The notes under the pieces are model-generated. The model was given only the letters and a program-made list of their open reading frames with translations. It did no database searches and had not been told where the DNA came from. A stretch of 64,000 nt of DNA from Modestobacter italicus (GTDB taxonomy: Bacteria > Actinomycetota > Actinomycetes > Mycobacteriales > Geodermatophilaceae): the NCBI RefSeq assembly GCF_019799965.1, contig NZ_JABGCJ010000002.1, forward strand, positions 620,001-684,000, read 5' to 3'. Each line of letters starts with the position of its first letter. Positions within the stretch are counted from its first letter, which is position 1. Position numbers and translations under genes: made by a program. Positions 27,859 to 37,904 of the stretch are shown here, piece by piece.

Positions 27859-28448
27859 CCACCGCGCCGGTGACCGGTGACCAGCTGCCCATCGACGAGC
27901 TGGTCGCCGCGGTCGCGGTGTCGATCCCCGACTTCCCGGAGCCGGGCGTGCTCTTCCGGGACCTCACCCCGGTCTTCGCCGACCCGGTGGCGTTCCGCCG
28001 GGTGGTCGACGCGCTGACCGAGCCCGCCGAGGTCGACCCGCGGGCCGCCGCGCTCAGCGGCCCCGACGGTGGGCCGGGCTTCGACGTGGTCGCCGGGATC
28101 GAGGCACGTGGCTTCCTGCTGGGGGCCGCGGTCGCACTCGACGCCGGCACCGGCGTCGTCCCGGTGCGCAAGGCGGGCAAGCTGCCCCGGGAGGTTGTCT
28201 CCGCCTCCTACGACCTGGAGTACGGCGCCGCCACGCTCGAGCTGCACACGGACTCGATCCGGCCCGGTCAGCGGGTGCTCGTGGTCGACGACGTGCTGGC
28301 CACCGGCGGCACCCTGCAGGCGGCGATCGCCCTGGTGGAGCAGCTCGGCGGGGTCGTGACCTCGGTCGCGGTGGTGGTCGAGCTGCTCGGGCTGGGTGGC
28401 CGGGAGCGGATCGCCCCGCACCCGGTCCACGCCCTCTGGCGCACCTGA
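27855..28448 (+). CDS. apt: adenine phosphoribosyltransferase
   Basis: Salvages adenine to AMP using PRPP. The 197-residue protein shows IPDFPEPGVLFRDLTPV, the GIEARGFLLG block and the PRPP-binding motif VLVVDDVLATGGTLQA near residue 138. A short insertion (about ten residues, near residue 60) separates the first two conserved blocks. The GTG overlaps the secF stop as GTGA. secDF-apt-relA order is the conserved actinobacterial one. Confidence 0.94.
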   Translation: MTTAPVTGDQLPIDELVAAVAVSIPDFPEPGVLFRDLTPVFADPVAFRRVVDALTEPAEVDPRAAALSGPDGGPGFDVVAGIEARGFLLGAAVALDAGTGVVPVRKAGKLPREVVSASYDLEYGAATLELHTDSIRPGQRVLVVDDVLATGGTLQAAIALVEQLGGVVTSVAVVVELLGLGGRERIAPHPVHALWRT

Positions 28449-28545
28449 CCGGCAGCCCCCTCCGGGTGAGCGCACCCGGCGCTCCCCCCTCGGCCGCGGC
28501 TAGCATGGGGAGGGTCATCCACTCCTCAACAGTGCAGGAGCTCCC

Positions 28546-30963
28546 GTGGCCTCTGACGTCGTCGCACCGCAGACGTCCGGCGCGCCCCCCGTCGAGGAGG
28601 AGCCGCCGCGGGTGACGCTGCCCCAGCGGCCTGCCGTCCGTCGTCCAGACGACGTCGCACCGGAGCCCGGCGGGGAGCACGACGCCGCCCCGCGCCGCCG
28701 GGTACGCGACCGGCTGGCCCGCCGGATCGTGGCCGGCCAGCGCTCCACCGGCATCCGGCCGGTGCTCGAACCGCTGGCGGCGCTGCACCGGCAGAGCCAC
28801 CCCAAGGCCGACCTGCTGCTGCTCCAGCGCGCCTACGACGTGGCCGAGGCGGCCCACTCCGCGCAGAAGCGCAAGAGCGGTGACCCCTACATCACCCACC
28901 CGCTGGCGGTGGCCACCGTACTGGCCGGGCTGGGCATGGACACCACCACACTGGTCGCCGCGCTGCTGCACGACACCGTCGAGGACACCGGCACGACACT
29001 GGAGTCGATCACCGCCGACTTCGGCCCGGAGGTCGCCCACCTGGTCGACGGCGTCACCAAGATCGACAAGGTCAAGTTCGGGGACGGCGCGCAGGCCGAG
29101 ACGATCCGCAAGATGATCGTCGCGATGTCCCGCGACCCCCGGGTGCTGGTCATCAAGCTGGCCGACCGGCTGCACAACATGCGCACGCTGCGCTTCCTCC
29201 CGCCGGAGAAGCAGGAGAAGAAGGCCCGCGAGACGCTGGAGATCCTCGCCCCGCTGGCCCACCGGCTGGGCATGAACACGATCAAGTGGGAACTCGAGGA
29301 CCTCGCGTTCGCCACGCTCTACCCCAAGCGGTACGACGAGATCGTGCGGCTGGTCGCCGAGCGGGCGCCGTCCCGGGACACCTACCTGTCCGAGGTCACC
29401 TCGGCGGTCACCGACCAGCTCAAGGCCGCCAAGATCGAGGCGACGGTCACCGGCCGGCCCAAGCACTACTACTCGATCTACCAGAAGATGATCGTCCGCG
29501 GGCGCGACTTCACCGACATCTGGGACCTGGTCGGCATCCGGATCCTGGTCGAGTCGGTACGTGACGTGTACGCCGCACTCGGCATCATGCACGCGCACTG
29601 GCAGCCGGTGCCCGGCCGCTTCAAGGACTTCGTGGCGATGCCGAAGTTCAACATGTACCAGTCGCTGCACACCACGGTGATCGGCCCGCAGGGCAAGCCC
29701 GTCGAGCTGCAGATCCGCACCCACGAGATGCACCGCACCGCGGAGTACGGGATCGCGGCGCACTGGAAGTACAAGGAGAAGGCGAAGGCCGCCGCGAAGG
29801 CCGGTGGCGGCAAGGCCGAGCTAGTGCCGGCCCCGGGCGCGCCCGGCGACGACATGCTGTGGCTGCGCCAGCTGCTGGACTGGCAGCGCGAGGCGCAGGA
29901 GCCCGGTGAGTTCCTGGAGACGCTGCGCTACGACCTCGGTCCGCAGGAGGTCTTCGTCTTCACGCCCAAGGGCGACGTGATCAGCCTGCCCGGCGAGTCG
30001 ACCCCGGTCGACTTCGCCTACGCGGTGCACACCGAGGTCGGCCACCGCTGCATCGGCGCCCGGGTCAACGGCAACCTGGTCTCCCTGGACAGCAAGCTGT
30101 CCAACGGTGACGTGGTGGAGGTCTTCACCTCCCGGTCGCCCACGGCCGCGCCGTCCAAGGACTGGCTGTCCTTCGTCGGCAGCTCCCGCGCCCGCACCAA
30201 GATCCGGCAGTGGTTCACCAAGGAGCGCCGCGAGGACGCCGTCGAGGCGGGCAAGGACGCGCTGACCAAGGCGATGCGCAAGGCCGGGCTGCCGCTGCAG
30301 CGGCTGCTGGGCGGTGACCAGCTGGCCACTCTCGCCGCCGACCTGCACTACCCCGACGTCAGCGCGCTGTACGCCGCGGTGGGGGAGAACCAGGTCTCCG
30401 CGCACTCCCTGGTGGAGAAGCTGATCACCGCTCTCGGCGGCTCCGAGGGCGCGACCGAGGACATCGCCGAGACGGCGATCCCGACCAAGCGCACCGTCGC
30501 CCGCACCGCCAGCGGTGACCCGGGCGTCGTCGTCCACGGCATGACCGACGTGTGGGCCAAGCTCGCCAAGTGCTGCACCCCGGTGCCCGGTGACGACATC
30601 CTCGGGTTCGTCACCCGCGGCGGCGGCGTCAGCGTGCACCGCACCGACTGCACCAACGCAGCCGACCTGCAGCGCAAGCCCGAGCGGCTGGTCGAGGTCG
30701 ACTGGGCCTCCCAGCCAGGTGCCGTGTTCCTGGTCGCCATCCAGGTGGAGGCGCTGGACCGGCACCGGCTGCTGTCGGACGTCACCAAGGCCCTCGCCGA
30801 CGAGCGGGTCAACATCCTGTCCGCGTCGGTGCAGACCAGCCGCGACCGGGTGGCGATCAGCCGGTTCACCTTCGAGCTGGCCGATCCGGCGCACCTGGGC
30901 GCGGTGCTGCAGACCGTCCGCAACGTCGACGGCGTCTTCGACGTGGAGCGCGTCACCGCCTGA
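28546..30963 (+). CDS. relA: bifunctional (p)ppGpp synthetase/hydrolase
   Basis: Stringent response enzyme. The 805 residues include a 75-residue N-terminal extension, an HD hydrolase domain with [10 protein letters not shown] and HDTVED intact (about 120-220), and a synthetase domain with [20 protein letters not shown] (about 360-385; RxKD form of bifunctional Rel). The TGS domain ([14 protein letters not shown]) starts near 465, the zinc-finger region has [10 protein letters not shown], and a C-terminal ACT domain follows. Both activities should be present. GTG start with a leader of about 40 bases after the -10-like TAGCAT at 28501-28506. Confidence 0.96.
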   Translation: MASDVVAPQTSGAPPVEEEPPRVTLPQRPAVRRPDDVAPEPGGEHDAAPRRRVRDRLARRIVAGQRSTGIRPVLEPLAALHRQSHPKADLLLLQRAYDVAEAAHSAQKRKSGDPYITHPLAVATVLAGLGMDTTTLVAALLHDTVEDTGTTLESITADFGPEVAHLVDGVTKIDKVKFGDGAQAETIRKMIVAMSRDPRVLVIKLADRLHNMRTLRFLPPEKQEKKARETLEILAPLAHRLGMNTIKWELEDLAFATLYPKRYDEIVRLVAERAPSRDTYLSEVTSAVTDQLKAAKIEATVTGRPKHYYSIYQKMIVRGRDFTDIWDLVGIRILVESVRDVYAALGIMHAHWQPVPGRFKDFVAMPKFNMYQSLHTTVIGPQGKPVELQIRTHEMHRTAEYGIAAHWKYKEKAKAAAKAGGGKAELVPAPGAPGDDMLWLRQLLDWQREAQEPGEFLETLRYDLGPQEVFVFTPKGDVISLPGESTPVDFAYAVHTEVGHRCIGARVNGNLVSLDSKLSNGDVVEVFTSRSPTAAPSKDWLSFVGSSRARTKIRQWFTKERREDAVEAGKDALTKAMRKAGLPLQRLLGGDQLATLAADLHYPDVSALYAAVGENQVSAHSLVEKLITALGGSEGATEDIAETAIPTKRTVARTASGDPGVVVHGMTDVWAKLAKCCTPVPGDDILGFVTRGGGVSVHRTDCTNAADLQRKPERLVEVDWASQPGAVFLVAIQVEALDRHRLLSDVTKALADERVNILSASVQTSRDRVAISRFTFELADPAHLGAVLQTVRNVDGVFDVERVTA

Positions 30964-30968
30964 GGGAG

Positions 30969-31043
30969 GGCCCCGCTGCCCTCACGGGCGCTGTCGCGGG
31001 GCCGAGACGCCGACGGCCCGGCCCCCAGGTGGGGTCCGGGCCG
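30969..31043. terminator. bidirectional terminator region, relA / cyclophilin
   Basis: Two hairpins lie between the convergent genes. GGCCCCGC (30969-30976) pairs with GCGGGGCC (30996-31003). A longer stem at 31014-31026/31031-31043 has one mismatch. Confidence 0.6.
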
Positions 31044-31063
31044 CCGGCGGCTGGATCAGCGGG

Positions 31064-31867
31064 TCACTGGGCGACGGTGACCGACTCGATGGTCACCGGC
31101 TGCGCGGGGGCCCCGTCGGTGGCGCCGTCCGCGATGCCGGCGGCGGCGATGGCGTCCAGGGTCGCCAGGCCGGCCTCGTCGATGGTGCCGACGACGGTGT
31201 AGTCCGGCTGGAGCTGGCTGTCGGCGTAGACCAGGAAGAACTGGCTGGCGTCGGTGCCCTGCCCGGCGTTGGCCATCGCCAGCGTGCCGCGCGGGTAGGT
31301 CTCCGAGCCGGTCACCTGGGTCGGGAAGTCGTAGGTCGGGCCGCCGGTGCCGGTGCCGCTGGGGTCACCGCACTGCAGCACGCTCAGCCCGCCGCTGGTC
31401 AGCCGGTGGCAGGGCGTGCCGTCGAAGAACCCCTGCTGGGCCAGGTACACCATGCTCGCGGAGGCGCAGGGGGCGTTCTCCTGGTCCAGGGTCAGCCCGA
31501 TGTCACCGGCGGAGGTGGTCATCGTGACGTTCGCCGTGCCGGTGGTCGGCACCTCGGCCGGCGGGACGCCGACGTCGGTGAGGGTGTCGCTGCCGGAGGT
31601 GTCCGGGACGAAGTCGCACGTGCCGTCACTGCCGTCGACGACGCCGGCCGCGGTGGACTCACCGGCGGCGGTGGCGTTGCCGGCGTTGTCCTCGTCGTTC
31701 CCGAGGCCGGTGATGACGAAGACGGCGCCGATCACGGCGAGGACGGCGACCACGGTCACCCCCACCAGCAGGTTCCGCTTGCGCTTGCGGGCGAGCTCCT
31801 CGCGCCGCTCGAGCTGGCGCTGCAGACGTCGCTGGGCCGCCTCGCGGCGCTGCTTGTTGGTCGGCAC
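31064..31867 (-). CDS. peptidyl-prolyl cis-trans isomerase, cyclophilin type, membrane-anchored
   Basis: A 267-residue PPIase. A strongly basic N terminus (Arg/Gln/Glu-rich helix) precedes one membrane helix at about residues 33-55. An acidic linker with a Cys follows, then the cyclophilin domain from about 100 with FFDGTPCHRL, LQCGDPSGTGTGGP, RGTLAMANAG and SQFFLVYAD. The domain is predicted to be extracytoplasmic. The GTG start is preceded by GAGGAG. It lies between relA and the MBL hydrolase, the usual actinobacterial location, and is convergent with relA. Confidence 0.9.
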   Translation of the reverse strand: MPTNKQRREAAQRRLQRQLERREELARKRKRNLLVGVTVVAVLAVIGAVFVITGLGNDEDNAGNATAAGESTAAGVVDGSDGTCDFVPDTSGSDTLTDVGVPPAEVPTTGTANVTMTTSAGDIGLTLDQENAPCASASMVYLAQQGFFDGTPCHRLTSGGLSVLQCGDPSGTGTGGPTYDFPTQVTGSETYPRGTLAMANAGQGTDASQFFLVYADSQLQPDYTVVGTIDEAGLATLDAIAAAGIADGATDGAPAQPVTIESVTVAQ

Positions 31868-32008
31868 TCTTCTCGGGCTCCTCGGCTTGCTGCGCTGTCT
31901 CACGGGCGGCCGCCGTCCGGTCACGCATCCGTGGATGTCGAGTGCGCAGTGTAGGTGGGGTGGCTGTCCACTCCCTGGCAGCGCGGCCAGCTCGCCGGGA
32001 CGCCCGCG

Positions 32009-32023
32009 TAACCTGCACGGGTG
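32009..32023 (+). promoter_or_regulatory. -10 element and leaderless start of the MBL hydrolase
   Basis: TAACCT at 32009-32014 is followed after six bases by GTG 32021. No Shine-Dalgarno sequence is seen. Confidence 0.45.
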
Positions 32024-32704
32024 CTCATCCGCTCCTTCCCAGCCGGTGCCTTCGGCACCAACTGCTACGCCGTCGCGTCCGGCGCCGGGCAGGAGTGCGT
32101 CGTGGTCGACCCGGGGATGGACGCCGTGGAGCCGCTGGCCGCGATGCTGGCCGCGGACGGGCTGAAGCCGGTCGCGGTCGTGCTCACCCACGGCCACCTG
32201 GACCACACCTTCTCCGTGCTCCCGGTCTGCGAGGGCTACGACATCCCGGCCTACCTGCACCCCGAGGACACCGGCATGCTGTCGGACCCGGCGCGCTGGC
32301 ACGGCCCGCAGCTCGCCCCCCTGATCACCGGCGTGCGGCTGCCCGACCCTGCCGACGTCCTGCCGCTGGCCGACGGGACGACGATCTCGCTGGCCGGCGT
32401 CGACCTGACCGTGCGGCACGCGCCGGGGCACACCCGTGGCTCGGTGGTCTTCTCCCTCGACCTCGGGGAGGCCCCCGGGCTGCTCGCCGGTGACGTGCTG
32501 TTCGCCGGCTCGGTGGGCCGGGTCGACCTGCCCGGCGGTTCCTGGGACGACATGCTCGGGTCGCTGCGGGACGTCGTCCTGCCACTGGACGACAAGACCG
32601 TCGTGCTGCCCGGGCACGGGCCGGCCACCACGATCGGGCGCGAGCGCGCCACCAACCCGTACCTCGCCGAAGCCGCGAGTGCGCCGAAGGGACGAGGACT
32701 CTGA
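32021..32704 (+). CDS. MBL-fold metallo-hydrolase (glyoxalase II-like)
   Basis: A 227-residue metallo-beta-lactamase fold hydrolase. The metal site motif is THGHLDH near residue 57, followed by [12 protein letters not shown] and [10 protein letters not shown], which complete the glyoxalase II-like ligand set. The substrate is unknown; in related genomes these are annotated as hydroxyacylglutathione hydrolases, but actinobacteria generally lack glutathione, so another thioester or a different substrate is likely. The stop overlaps the hisS start by one base. Confidence 0.87.
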   Translation: MLIRSFPAGAFGTNCYAVASGAGQECVVVDPGMDAVEPLAAMLAADGLKPVAVVLTHGHLDHTFSVLPVCEGYDIPAYLHPEDTGMLSDPARWHGPQLAPLITGVRLPDPADVLPLADGTTISLAGVDLTVRHAPGHTRGSVVFSLDLGEAPGLLAGDVLFAGSVGRVDLPGGSWDDMLGSLRDVVLPLDDKTVVLPGHGPATTIGRERATNPYLAEAASAPKGRGL

Positions 32705-33969
32705 TGACCGAGCCCATGCGGGCTCCCAAGGGCACGTTCGACACGCTGCCCCCCGAGTCGGCCCAGTTCCTGGCCGTCCGGGACACCCTGACCGCGCCGC
32801 TGCGCCGGGCGGGCTACGGATACATCGAGACGCCGACGTTCGAGGACACCGCCGTCTTCTCCCGCGGGGTGGGGGAGTCCACCGACGTCGTGTCCAAGGA
32901 GATGTACACGTTCACCGACCGCGGTGGCCGGTCGCTGACGCTGCGGCCGGAGCTCACCGCCGGGCTGATGCGGTCGTTCATCGAGCACCGGCTGTACTCC
33001 GGCGCCCTGCCGGTGAAGCTGTGGGCGGTCGGCTCGGCCTTCCGCTACGAGCGCCCGCAGGCCGGCCGGTACCGGCACTTCACCCAGGTCGACTGCGAGG
33101 CGCTCGGCGTCGACGACCCGGCACTGGACGCGGAGGTGGTGGCGCTGGCGGTGCAGGGGTTCCGTGACCTGGGGCTGCGCGACTTCGAGCTGCAGCTGAC
33201 CTCGCTGGGTGACGCCACCTGCCGCCCGCAGTACCGCGAGCTGCTCGTCTCCTACCTGGCCGAGCTGGACCTGGACGAGGAGACCCGGCGCCGGGCGGAG
33301 ATCAACCCGCTGCGGGTGCTGGACGACAAGCGCCCCGAGGTGCAGGCCCAGCTGGCCGACGCCCCGCTGATGGTCGACCACCTCTCCGACTCCACCAAGG
33401 CGCACTACGACGCGGTCCGCCAGCACCTGACCGACCTCGGTGTGGCGTGGACCGAGGCGCCGCGGCTGGTGCGCGGGCTGGACTACTACACGAAGACCAC
33501 CTTCGAGTTCGTCCACTCCGGCCTGGGCGCCCAGTCGGCGATCGGTGGCGGCGGGCGCTACGACGGGCTGTCCGCGGCCCTCGGCGGCCCGGACCTGTCC
33601 GGCATCGGCTACGCCGTGGGCGTCGACCGCACGCTGCTGGCGGTGCAGGCCGAGGGGCTGGACGTCGCCGCCACGGCCGGCGTGCAGGCGTTCGTCGTCC
33701 CGCTGGGGGCCGAGGCCAAGCGGCTCGCGGTGAAGCTGGTCGGCCAGCTGCGCGAGGCCGGCATCTCCGCCGACACCGTCTACGGCGACCGCGGGCTCAA
33801 GGGCGCGATGAAGGCCGCCGACCGGTCGGGGGCCACGCACGCCGTCGTCGTCGGCGACCGGGACATCGCCGAGGGTGTCGCGCAGCTGCGTGACCTGCGC
33901 ACCGCCGAGCAGGTCGCCGTCCCCCTGGGTGAGCTGTTCGACCGCGTGCGTGCGACGGTGGGCGCATGA
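32704..33969 (+). CDS. hisS: histidine--tRNA ligase
   Basis: Class II synthetase for tRNA-His. The 421 residues begin with [13 protein letters not shown] and show motif 1 ([10 protein letters not shown]), motif 2 ([16 protein letters not shown]), and the histidine-specific [15 protein letters not shown] and GGGGRYDGL, followed by an anticodon-binding domain. The start ATG overlaps the upstream stop (TGATG). The stop overlaps the aldo/keto reductase start (ATGA). Confidence 0.96.
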   Translation: MTEPMRAPKGTFDTLPPESAQFLAVRDTLTAPLRRAGYGYIETPTFEDTAVFSRGVGESTDVVSKEMYTFTDRGGRSLTLRPELTAGLMRSFIEHRLYSGALPVKLWAVGSAFRYERPQAGRYRHFTQVDCEALGVDDPALDAEVVALAVQGFRDLGLRDFELQLTSLGDATCRPQYRELLVSYLAELDLDEETRRRAEINPLRVLDDKRPEVQAQLADAPLMVDHLSDSTKAHYDAVRQHLTDLGVAWTEAPRLVRGLDYYTKTTFEFVHSGLGAQSAIGGGGRYDGLSAALGGPDLSGIGYAVGVDRTLLAVQAEGLDVAATAGVQAFVVPLGAEAKRLAVKLVGQLREAGISADTVYGDRGLKGAMKAADRSGATHAVVVGDRDIAEGVAQLRDLRTAEQVAVPLGELFDRVRATVGA

Positions 33970-34967
33970 CCTCATCGACTCCGCTGGAGACCCGCCCGCT
34001 CGGCCGCACCGGGGCCGACGTCTCCGTCGTCGGCCTGGGCACCTGGCAGCTGGGCGGCGACTGGGGCGACGTCACCGAGGACGACGCCGCCGCCGTCCTC
34101 GACGCCGCGCTGGACGCCGGGGTCACCCTGCTCGACACCGCCGACGTCTACGGCGACGGCCGCTCCGAGGAGCGCATCCGCAAGGCGCTGGCCGCCCGCG
34201 GCGAGCGCCCCTTCGTCGCAACCAAGGCCGGCCGCCGCGCCGACCCGTTCACCGCCGAGCAGTACACGCCGGAGAACCTGCGCGCCTGGATCGACCGGTC
34301 GCGGCGCAACCTCGGCGTGGACACCCTGGACCTGGTGCAGCTGCACTGCCCGCCGCCGGCCGTCTACTCCGACGACCGGGTCTACGAGACCCTCGACGCC
34401 CTGGTCGAGGAGCAGGCGATCGCCGCCTACGGCGTCTCGGTCGAGACCGTCGCCGAGGGCCTGACCGCGCTGCAGCACCCGGGTGTGCAGTCGATCCAGG
34501 TGATCCTCAACGTGTTCCGGCGCAAGCCGCTGGAGGAGCTGCTGCCCGCCGCCGTGCGCGCCGAGGTCGGCATCCTCGCCCGCGTCCCGCTGGCCAGCGG
34601 CCTGCTGTCGGGCAAGTACTCGACCGACACCACCTTCCCGGCCGACGACCACCGGAACTTCAACCGCAACGGCGAGGCCTTCGACGTCGGCGAGACCTTC
34701 GCCGGCGTGCCGTTCGAGGTCGGCGTCGCCGCCGCCCGCGAGGTCGCCGAGATCGCCGGCCCGGACGTCACGACGGCCGCCTTCGCGCTGCGCTGGGTCA
34801 TCGACCAGCCCGGCGTCACCACCGTCATCCCCGGCGCGCGCAACGTCCAGCAGGCGCTGGGCAACGTGGCCGCCGCCTCGCTCCCGTCCCTCACCGCCAG
34901 CCAGCTCGCCGACCTCGAGCGCGTGTACGACGAGCGCATCCGCGCCCACGTGCACGACCGCTGGTGA
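33966..34967 (+). CDS. aldo/keto reductase
   Basis: A 333-residue NAD(P)H-dependent oxidoreductase with a TIM barrel. The catalytic tetrad can be assigned: Asp and Tyr in [10 protein letters not shown] near residues 57-62, Lys in VATKAG near 84 and His in VQLHCP near 126. The cofactor-binding end is [11 protein letters not shown]. Substrate unknown. It is coupled to hisS by an ATGA overlap and sits 30 bases before aspS, an uncommon insertion between two synthetase genes. Confidence 0.92.
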   Translation: MTSSTPLETRPLGRTGADVSVVGLGTWQLGGDWGDVTEDDAAAVLDAALDAGVTLLDTADVYGDGRSEERIRKALAARGERPFVATKAGRRADPFTAEQYTPENLRAWIDRSRRNLGVDTLDLVQLHCPPPAVYSDDRVYETLDALVEEQAIAAYGVSVETVAEGLTALQHPGVQSIQVILNVFRRKPLEELLPAAVRAEVGILARVPLASGLLSGKYSTDTTFPADDHRNFNRNGEAFDVGETFAGVPFEVGVAAAREVAEIAGPDVTTAAFALRWVIDQPGVTTVIPGARNVQQALGNVAAASLPSLTASQLADLERVYDERIRAHVHDRW

Positions 34968-34997
34968 CCCGTCCCCCCTTCTCGAAAGAGGCCTGAA

Positions 34998-36773
34998 GTG
35001 CTCCGCACCCACGACGCCGGCACGCTCCGCGCGACCGACGCCGGTTCCACGGTCACCCTCGCCGGCTGGGTCGCCCGCCGGCGCGACCACGGCGGGGTCG
35101 TCTTCCTCGACCTGCGCGACGCCTCCGGCTACGCCCAGGTCGTCGTCCGCGAGGAGGAGGCGCACGCGCTGCGCAACGAGTACTGCGTGCTCGTCACCGG
35201 CGACGTCCAGCGCCGCCCTTCGGGCAACGAGAACCCCGAGCTGCCCACCGGTGAGATCGAGGTCGTCGCCAGCGAGCTGCGGGTGCTGTCGGCCGCCGCT
35301 CCGCTGCCGTTCCCGATCGAGACCGCCCAGGCCGCCGGGGACGACGTCCGCTACCGGTACCGCTACCTCGACCTGCGCCGCCAGGGGCCGGCCGCGGCGC
35401 TGCGGCTGCGCAGCGAGGTCAACCGGATCGCCCGCGGCGTCATGGCCGGGCACGGCTTCACCGAGGTGGAGACCCCGTCGCTGACCCGCTCCACCCCCGA
35501 GGGCGCCCGCGACTTCGTCGTCCCGGTGCGGCTGCAGCCCGGCCACTGGTACGCGCTGCCGCAGTCGCCGCAGCTGTTCAAGCAGCTGCTGATGGTCGGT
35601 GGGCTCGAGCGGTACTACCAGATCGCCCGCTGCTTCCGGGACGAGGACTTCCGCGCCGACCGGCAGCCGGAGTTCACCCAGCTGGACTTCGAGATGAGCT
35701 TCGTCGAGCGGGACGACGTGCTGGCCGTCGCCGAGGACGTCATCCGGGCGCTGTGGCGGGAGCTGGCGTCCTACGACGTCCCGGAGATCCCGCGGATGAC
35801 CTACCGCGAGGCGATGGACCGGTTCGGGTCCGACAAGCCCGACCTGCGCTTCGGGGTCGAGCTCACCGAGCTGACCGACTACTTCGCCGACACCCCGTTC
35901 CGGGTGTTCCAGGCGCCTTACGTCGGCGCGATCGTGATGCCCGGCGGTGGCTCGCAGCCGCGGCGGGCGTTCGACGCGTGGCAGGACTGGGCGCGGTCCC
36001 GTGGGGCCAAGGGCCTGGCCTACGTCACGATCGCCGAGGACGGCACGCTCGGCGGGCCGGTGTCGAAGAACATCTCCGAGACCGAGCGTGCAGGCCTCGT
36101 CGAGGCCGCCGGCGCGAAGCCCGGCGACTGCGTCTTCTTCGCCGCCGGCCAGCGCCGCTCCTCGCAGGAGCTGCTGGGCGCCGCGCGCAACGAGGTGGCC
36201 AAGCGGCTCGAGCTCATCGAGCCGGGCTCCTGGTCGTTCCTGTTCGTCGTCGACTTCCCGATGTTCGAGGAGACCGAGGACGGCGACTGGACCTTCATGC
36301 ACCACCCCTTCACCTCGCCCACCCCGGAGTGGCGGGAGCGGTTCGCCGAGGACAAGGACGCCGCGCTGTCGGACGCCTACGACCTGGTGTGCAACGGCAA
36401 CGAGCTGATGAGCGGGTCGGTCCGCATCGCCGACGCGCAGCTGCAGGAGCGGGTGTTCCAGACCCTGGGCATGACCCAGGAGGAGGCCCGGGCCCAGTTC
36501 GGCTGGTTCCTGGAGGCCTTCGACTACGGCCCGCCGCCGCACGCCGGCGCCGCGATCGGCTGGGACCGGCTCACCGCCCTGCTGGCCGGGGTGGACTCGA
36601 TCCGGGAGGTCATCGCGTTCCCGAAGACCGGCGCCGGCTACGACCCGCTCACCGGCGCTCCCACGCCGATCACCCCCGCCCAGCGCAAGGAAGCTGGGAT
36701 CGACGTCGACCCGCAGGCCGAGCCGGCCCCCGGCCAGCCCGGTGCCCCCGGCCCGACGGACCCCACGAAGTAG
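34998..36773 (+). CDS. aspS: aspartate--tRNA ligase
   Basis: Bacterial-type class IIb synthetase of 591 residues. The N-terminal OB anticodon-binding domain ([15 protein letters not shown]) is followed by motif 1, [14 protein letters not shown], motif 2 ([19 protein letters not shown]), the GAD insertion (about 290-410) and motif 3 ([11 protein letters not shown]). It may be non-discriminating, since no asparaginyl synthetase is seen here, but that cannot be judged from one window. The GTG start follows AGAGG by seven bases. The C terminus has a Pro-rich tail. Confidence 0.96.
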   Translation: MLRTHDAGTLRATDAGSTVTLAGWVARRRDHGGVVFLDLRDASGYAQVVVREEEAHALRNEYCVLVTGDVQRRPSGNENPELPTGEIEVVASELRVLSAAAPLPFPIETAQAAGDDVRYRYRYLDLRRQGPAAALRLRSEVNRIARGVMAGHGFTEVETPSLTRSTPEGARDFVVPVRLQPGHWYALPQSPQLFKQLLMVGGLERYYQIARCFRDEDFRADRQPEFTQLDFEMSFVERDDVLAVAEDVIRALWRELASYDVPEIPRMTYREAMDRFGSDKPDLRFGVELTELTDYFADTPFRVFQAPYVGAIVMPGGGSQPRRAFDAWQDWARSRGAKGLAYVTIAEDGTLGGPVSKNISETERAGLVEAAGAKPGDCVFFAAGQRRSSQELLGAARNEVAKRLELIEPGSWSFLFVVDFPMFEETEDGDWTFMHHPFTSPTPEWRERFAEDKDAALSDAYDLVCNGNELMSGSVRIADAQLQERVFQTLGMTQEEARAQFGWFLEAFDYGPPPHAGAAIGWDRLTALLAGVDSIREVIAFPKTGAGYDPLTGAPTPITPAQRKEAGIDVDPQAEPAPGQPGAPGPTDPTK

Positions 36774-36785
36774 TCCCCTCTTGCA

Positions 36786-36848
36786 GTTGATCATCGGCGA
36801 GTGGTCGCTCGCACCAGCGAGTCGAGCAGCCACTCGCCGATGATCAAC
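36786..36848. repeat. inverted repeat IR1 (aspS / DUF559 gene junction)
   Basis: A perfect 19-bp stem (36786-36804 with 36830-36848), arms starting GTTGATCATCGGCG, with a 25-base loop. It covers the stop codon of the minus-strand DUF559 gene and follows aspS by 12 bases, so it can act as a bidirectional terminator. Its outer 14 bp per arm are identical to those of IR2. Confidence 0.8.
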
Positions 36849-37713
36849 GCGCTGACGGACGCCAGCCGCGGCTGAGGAGCGCCCGGCGGGTTCGGTCGAC
36901 GACGACTTCTGGCCGGGGCAGGTGCGGCCGGGCGAAGCGGAGCACCAACCAGCCGTCGGCGGCCATCAGCGAGTAGCGGTCGACGTCGCGGCCGAACTGT
37001 TCGGCGTCCGCGTGCTGCCGGCCCTCGTACTCCAGCAGCAGCTTCCACTCGCGGTACCCCAGGTCGCCGTGCGCCACCACGCGGCCCCATCGATCCGCCA
37101 CCGGTACTTGGGGCTCCGGGTCGGGCAGGTCGCTGGCGAGCAGCCAGTACCGCAGCACGCTCTCCGGGCGGGACTGGGCCAGCGGCGTCAGCAGCGGTGC
37201 GCAGGCACGGGCCCGCACCACGCCACGCACCCGGTCGGCACGGCTGAGTCGAGCCAGGAGTCCGGCTGCGTCAAGGTGGCCGGCGCGCAGCAGGGCGTCT
37301 CCGACGGCGACCAGTTCCTGGGGTGGGAGGACGGCGGCCACGTCGAGGAACGTCTGCGCGCCCGAGGTGACCCGCAGCCCCTGGTGCAGGACGACGTCCT
37401 CGGTCACGAGGCGCCGACCGTGCACCACCAGGCCGGCGTGCTGGGGTAGCACCCGGCGCGGGGTCATCGCGACGTGGGGACGGGACGGCATCGCGATCGG
37501 CGCACCCAGGAGCGCAGCGGCCGTCTGGTGGCTGAACGCGGCGTCCGGCGGCAGCACGGTGGCCAGGAGCCCGAGCCGCTCGCGTTCGTCGATCGCGTCG
37601 TCGAGGTGCGCCACCACCCCGTGCGCCAGCCGCACGTAGGACTGCCCACGCATCACCGACCGGGTGAGCCCCGCCGAGCGTGCAGCGGCTGTAGTGAAGA
37701 CCTGCGGTGCCAT
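36844..37713 (-). CDS. DUF559 / AbiEi-like protein (putative Vsr-fold nuclease)
   Basis: A 289-residue protein of a type abundant in Geodermatophilales and other actinobacteria. The N-terminal half (TTAAARSAGL, then GQSYVRLAHGV and FSHQTAAALLGAP) looks like the wing domain and fold of AbiEi-type antitoxin proteins. The C-terminal half (KLLLEYEGRQHA then DRYSLMAADGWLVLRF) matches DUF559, a PD-(D/E)xK/Vsr-like nuclease fold with the acidic residues in place. Function is not established. The ATG start is preceded by AGAGGG. It lies between two related inverted repeats. Confidence 0.75.
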   Translation of the reverse strand: MAPQVFTTAAARSAGLTRSVMRGQSYVRLAHGVVAHLDDAIDERERLGLLATVLPPDAAFSHQTAAALLGAPIAMPSRPHVAMTPRRVLPQHAGLVVHGRRLVTEDVVLHQGLRVTSGAQTFLDVAAVLPPQELVAVGDALLRAGHLDAAGLLARLSRADRVRGVVRARACAPLLTPLAQSRPESVLRYWLLASDLPDPEPQVPVADRWGRVVAHGDLGYREWKLLLEYEGRQHADAEQFGRDVDRYSLMAADGWLVLRFARPHLPRPEVVVDRTRRALLSRGWRPSAR

Positions 37714-37763
37714 GCGCAGCACCCTCTGACCTGTCCCGCCTCGGTGGCGCCGGCCCAGCCGAT

Positions 37764-37789
37764 CTGTGGACCCACCGCCCAACTGTGGA
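37764..37789 (-). promoter_or_regulatory. pair of CTGTGGA repeats upstream of the DUF559 gene
   Basis: CTGTGGA occurs at 37764-37770 and 37783-37789, 19 bp apart (about two helical turns), within 80 bp of the start. They resemble parts of DnaA boxes (reverse complement TCCACAG) but match that consensus imperfectly. Confidence 0.3.
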
Positions 37790-37813
37790 TGACGCCGTCC
37801 CCGTGGCTGCCCC

Positions 37814-37880
37814 GTTGATCATCGGCGACCGACCGACCGACTGACACGCCGAGTGCCGCAGCCAGACGCCGATGATCAAC
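37814..37880. repeat. inverted repeat IR2 (between DUF559 gene and aldo/keto reductase)
   Basis: A perfect 14-bp stem (37814-37827 with 37867-37880), arms GTTGATCATCGGCG, with a 39-base loop that includes four ACCG/ACTG steps. It lies just past the minus-strand aldo/keto reductase stop and shares its arms with IR1. Confidence 0.8.
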
Positions 37881-37904
37881 CGGACCTCAACATGAGGTCG
37901 AGGG

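Noticed and set aside
37761-37790. DnaA boxes / cryptic origin near the DUF559 gene
   Set aside because: Only two TGTGGA cores, each with mismatches to TTGTCCACA, no AT-rich region and no dnaA or dnaN nearby.
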